A stretch of DNA of 64,000 nucleotides from Cyclina sinensis (lineage: Eukaryota > Mollusca > Bivalvia > Venerida > Veneridae). The position numbers were made by a program, and so were the translations under genes. Shown here in pieces: positions 60,891-64,000 of this stretch. The stretch is from assembly GCA_012932295.1 (NCBI GenBank), contig JAAONU010000014.1:3227063-3291062 (forward strand). The letters run 5' to 3'. The number at the start of each line of letters is the position of its first letter. Position 1 is the first letter of the stretch. The notes under the pieces were generated by a model. The model saw nothing but the letters and a program-made list of their open reading frames with translations, did no database searches and was not told the origin of the DNA.

Positions 60891-62789
60891 CCAGAAATGG
60901 TGCTGTTCTTACATTGTAAAAGTGAAAATGTCTCATTCTAGACATAAAATGACCCTAAGGATGAATCACTGACGATAATGGCAAATAGCTGTCATCAGTT
61001 TCCATTAGGCAACTGTGATATACTCGTGGGTGCAACTATCTGCCACTCTTTTATGTGTGAAAACATCGGGCCTTTTTTGATACAATGTATTTAATTAATT
61101 GCTGCAAACTGAGAATCTTTGACTTTCCAATTAAGTTGCCATCAAAGGCCTAATTAAGAAATTAATTAATTGGAATATGTGATTTAAAGCAATTCAAAAA
61201 GGCAGCCTGTTTCATAAAGATGATATTAAATGAATTGCATTGGAATAATTGCATTTTCTAAAAAACATAAAAATTCCTTAATAATATGTTTTTCTTCATT
61301 TCTCAAAGTATCTTCTTAATGTAAACATAGCAGAACCTAACCAAAATCTTGACATTTAAGTCTTAAGCGTTTGTTTAGTAAACAAGTCCCCGGAACTATG
61401 GTCATTCAATGCGCAATGGTTCAAACAGCTCATGTGAAATATCTGTATTCTTACTGATTATTTCTCAGTCCCACAAATCCCATGGATGGAAAAAGACTTA
61501 CATGTATTGCAGCTGAATGATGAAAATTGTAAATGAACAAAATGTAAAAATATTGTAAAATCATCAAAAAGGCTACCAGAAAGGCGTTATAAAGTCCAGG
61601 AAATAACACAATTTTTCTTTCAGAAATCAAAATCTTCTCAGCCCATGGGAGGGGACACCCTTTTAGAGATACAAGTTGCCACCCCAATGTCAAAAAGCAT
61701 GAGACATGCCTGTACTGAAGTTTACATGTTGGTTCTTTCAAATTGTTGAATTTTGCATGATTTTACAGTAATTAAAGATGTCTTGATAACAGAACTTTAC
61801 AGTACAAGCTCCAAAGGGTTTAAAGTTTGATCCTTTATTCAAGATGAGTCCTACTAGGAGGTCCAGCTTGGGTCTTAAGTTCACAATCTTCATTAACTGC
61901 TTCACACATGGATGTGCCTATATTTTAAGTGAGAGTCAAACTACAACAACAAATTTACTCTGCAAGATGTACAAGTCTAACATTTTTAAGAAACTGTCTA
62001 CAGCAAGAATTTTCATGTGAATTACAGAACAATGGAATAACTTTACACACTGCTTTAAGTTTTGCTTTTCTTGTGAGAGATTTAAATGTATGCAATAATT
62101 TTGTCTATGGAGCATAATGTTACAGCAAGGCTATTTATAATATTAATAAAGACTTAACATGCAAAATGAATCTCACTGAAGCCAATCACTAATGAAAAGT
62201 AAATGGAATAACAGTCCACAACCCTAAAAGCACCCCTTGTGCACTTTGAAGTACACTTCAAGTTTATTTTTAAAACTAGGTCTTTGTAACAGTTTTTCTA
62301 GTGTCAGAATATTGTGATACAACAGTTGTAAAGTGTCAAATCAATCAGATTTTCATTTAGGAGACATGACCACACACTCTTCTGCGAAGTTGCACATTAA
62401 GTTCAAATTAACCTTAGAAAACTCTAAAACACAACAACCAGCAAACAGCCTTGTTTCAATTAGCTTAAGACAAGTTTTGGAAAAACTTACCATACACATA
62501 ACATAATTACTAATTAGGAGTATGACTTGCCATTAAACTGGATAACTTCTCCAATCTCACATTTCCAAATAGAACAATCATATATCAGCATGTATACAAG
62601 ACTACAGCAATCACCTCTGAGGCAAGCACCTACCCGAAACACACCATTAACACATAAACAAAAGCATAGAACCAAACACTTATTATTTAACACTTCAAAA
62701 AGTAACTTTTTCCAATTATATATCCAACTTTTCAGCACAGAAAATAAAACTATTCACACCATAATTACAGCTTTTAAGAAGAAAGAAAG

Positions 62790-62795
62790 TTTATT
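62790..62795 (-). terminator. AATAAA polyadenylation signal candidate
   Basis: AATAAA on the minus strand, 38 bases downstream of the stop codon of the candidate exon at 62833-62984. The hexamer is common by chance in AT-rich DNA, so it only has weight together with that exon. Confidence 0.2.
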
Positions 62796-62832
62796 TCTGT
62801 CAGGGTTAATCATAAGGTGGAGATAATTTTGA

Positions 62833-62984
62833 CTACTGCATGCTGGGAGGCTTATCAGTGGAGCCAACAGTTGCCATAGTAACCGGTCTATTTACATACA
62901 AATTGGTGGGAATTGATGAGCAAAAATTGGTTGTTGTTGTATTCACAGTTGGATGTGAAAATATCACTGACATCAAATGACTTA
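62833..62984 (-). CDS. Candidate last exon of an unknown neighbouring gene
   Basis: On the minus strand an open stretch of about 50 codons after a possible acceptor (ATTGCCAG) ends PTNLYVNRPVTMATVGSTDK-PPSMQ-stop. AATAAA on the minus strand lies 38 bases past the stop (62790-62795). The composition is more protein-like than most open frames here, but the pyrimidine tract before the acceptor is poor and no homology is recognised. It also overlaps a GTTGCCATAGTAACC palindrome shared in form with repeats in this window. A chance frame remains likely. Confidence 0.22.
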
Positions 62985-63227
62985 CTGGCAATGATGAATT
63001 AAAAGAATTAAGAAATAAATTGGCACTTAGCAATCACTAAACAGATAACACAAATTAACGTGTATTGTGATACCAAAATTAAACAGAACAGTTAAAAGAG
63101 AGATATGAAGTAAACTGAATCATTAGCTAATAATTTAAAGAAAAACGAGGAAATATTTTAAACCACAATCAAAAACTGGTTCTTCTGAAAGTTCTTTCAA
63201 TTAATTTTACAATGAAAAATCCTGAGG

Positions 63228-63420
63228 AAAAGAAGTGGTCGAGAGGGGTAAGAGTGCTGGACACCCAATCCAGAGGTCACTGGTATGAATCCAACCATGG
63301 TTGAGTCAACATTGACTTTCAGCATTCCTCACTTTTGGCACGAGTACTGGTTTGAACCCGGGAAGCAGTCAACCAGAGGGATTAATAAAGAACTTGCTTC
63401 CCAAAATCCATTTACCAAGG
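63228..63420 (+). mobile_element. tRNA-derived SINE-like sequence
   Basis: Box A GTGGTCGAGAGGGG and box B GGTATGAATCC are spaced as in a tRNA, with a stem CTGGA/TCCAG between them. The loop has A where tRNAs have U33 and the acceptor stem is missing, so it is not a working tRNA. A second box B-like GGTTTGAACCCGGG follows at about 63349, suggesting a composite element. Confidence 0.5.
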
Positions 63421-64000
63421 GAGACAACAATGCCAAAAATTAAGAAGTATTTTAGAATAAGTTCCTTCCCTTGCAATGTAAAAATGTTATAATTATTAGA
63501 AACAGAATCTGACAAAATATATCAAACACTTTTAAGAATTTTTTTTTCCAAAATTTGTAGTTGCAAACTATTTCATCAAAGAGCAGAAAGCATTAATCTT
63601 TTCATGCTGGTTAGGTCAGGAGGATATGAAATAGCATATAAACAAAATACTACAGGACATTATCCATTTTGTCACCAAGTATAATGTCCAGATGCATTTT
63701 CTTTTTTTTGTTTTGTTAATGACAATATATCTGTGGTATATCAACCTACCCATAATGGCTCTTCACTGTAAAGGGTAGATGTTTACCATACTGTTACTTG
63801 CACTGCCTAATATTTGCGCATACTTTGAGGTAACTTGTTTTTCATCAGTTAGCATGTTTTGTTTGGAGATGAAATGCTAAAACTTTATCCTGGCTAAACG
63901 GTCAAAGAAAGCCCTCTTTCCTGATCCGGATCATATAAAAATACCAAGAAACATGTGAACTTATAGTTCATGTTTACACTGGATATAATAACATGATCAC

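Larger units (their letters stand above)
43826..64000. other. 5' flank of the KLHL gene, mostly mobile and repeat DNA
   Basis: No gene is well supported in these 20 kb. The stretches 43826-48230, 52560-54120, 55050-56090, 60190-62830 and 63420-64000 contain only short open frames, simple tracts and isolated repeat-like scraps. Named repeats inside the region are listed separately. A promoter for exon 1a should lie just right of 43835, but I see no clear TATA box or CpG-rich block to place it. Confidence 0.6.

Noticed and set aside
63228..63300. Functional tRNA gene
   Set aside because: Boxes A and B are good, but the acceptor stem is absent and the loop lacks U33. A SINE head is more likely.

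Overview
The window is eukaryotic nuclear DNA: AT-rich, intron-dominated and dense in interspersed repeats. Several repeat types point to a bivalve mollusc, perhaps a clam. These are Pearl/DTC84-like elements (tandem core repeats, an ACGG-type tetranucleotide tract and a terminal hairpin), tRNA-derived SINEs, and TTAA-flanked MITEs. The species call is inference; no marker gene for a species is present.

One gene can be supported with confidence. It lies on the minus strand from 43825 leftwards and runs off the left edge. It encodes a BTB-BACK-Kelch protein of the KLHL1/4/5 group, probably a CUL3 ubiquitin-ligase substrate adaptor. Six shared coding exons (21519-21841, 8880-9076, 8311-8523, 4457-4646, 2973-3197, 1183-1345) join in a continuous frame at GT/AG sites. 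They carry the BTB domain, the BACK domain and the first two and a half kelch repeats. The remaining kelch repeats and the 3' UTR lie outside the window. Two different candidate first coding exons (43392-43825 and 35123-35229) both end in the same phase and splice in frame to the BTB exon. The sequence therefore predicts two N-terminal isoforms from alternative promoters. The distal one has an internal DHVMSSSM repeat array and a short upstream ORF overlapping its start codon.

The introns, the largest being 12.4 kb and 21.5 kb (the latter containing exon 1b), hold most of the repeats. 11.3-13.5 kb has SINE pieces and a Pearl-like element. 14.9-21 kb is an almost continuous field of ~145-165 bp tandem-core elements. 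24.5 and 30.8 kb are SINEs, 26.2 and 41.8 kb are a MITE pair, 27.1 kb is a 19-bp minisatellite, and 36.6 kb is a Pearl-like element.

Right of 43.9 kb is the 5' flank of the gene. It holds a 433-bp TTAA MITE (48.2 kb), a 58-bp minisatellite (49.8-51.2 kb), a long tandem-core element (51.3-52.5 kb), and a 909-bp TIR element (54.1 kb). Further right are an inverted partner of the 36.6 kb element (57.2 kb), a 54-bp minisatellite (58.1 kb), a 208-bp TTAA MITE (58.7 kb) and a 1205-bp hAT-type element with a perfect 8-bp target duplication (59.0 kb). A weak candidate for the last exon of a neighbouring minus-strand gene lies at 62.8-63.0 kb.

The points most worth a second look are the alternative first exons, the central hairpin kept by paired changes in four TTAA-flanked MITE copies, and the shared 3'-hairpin architecture of the tandem-core elements.
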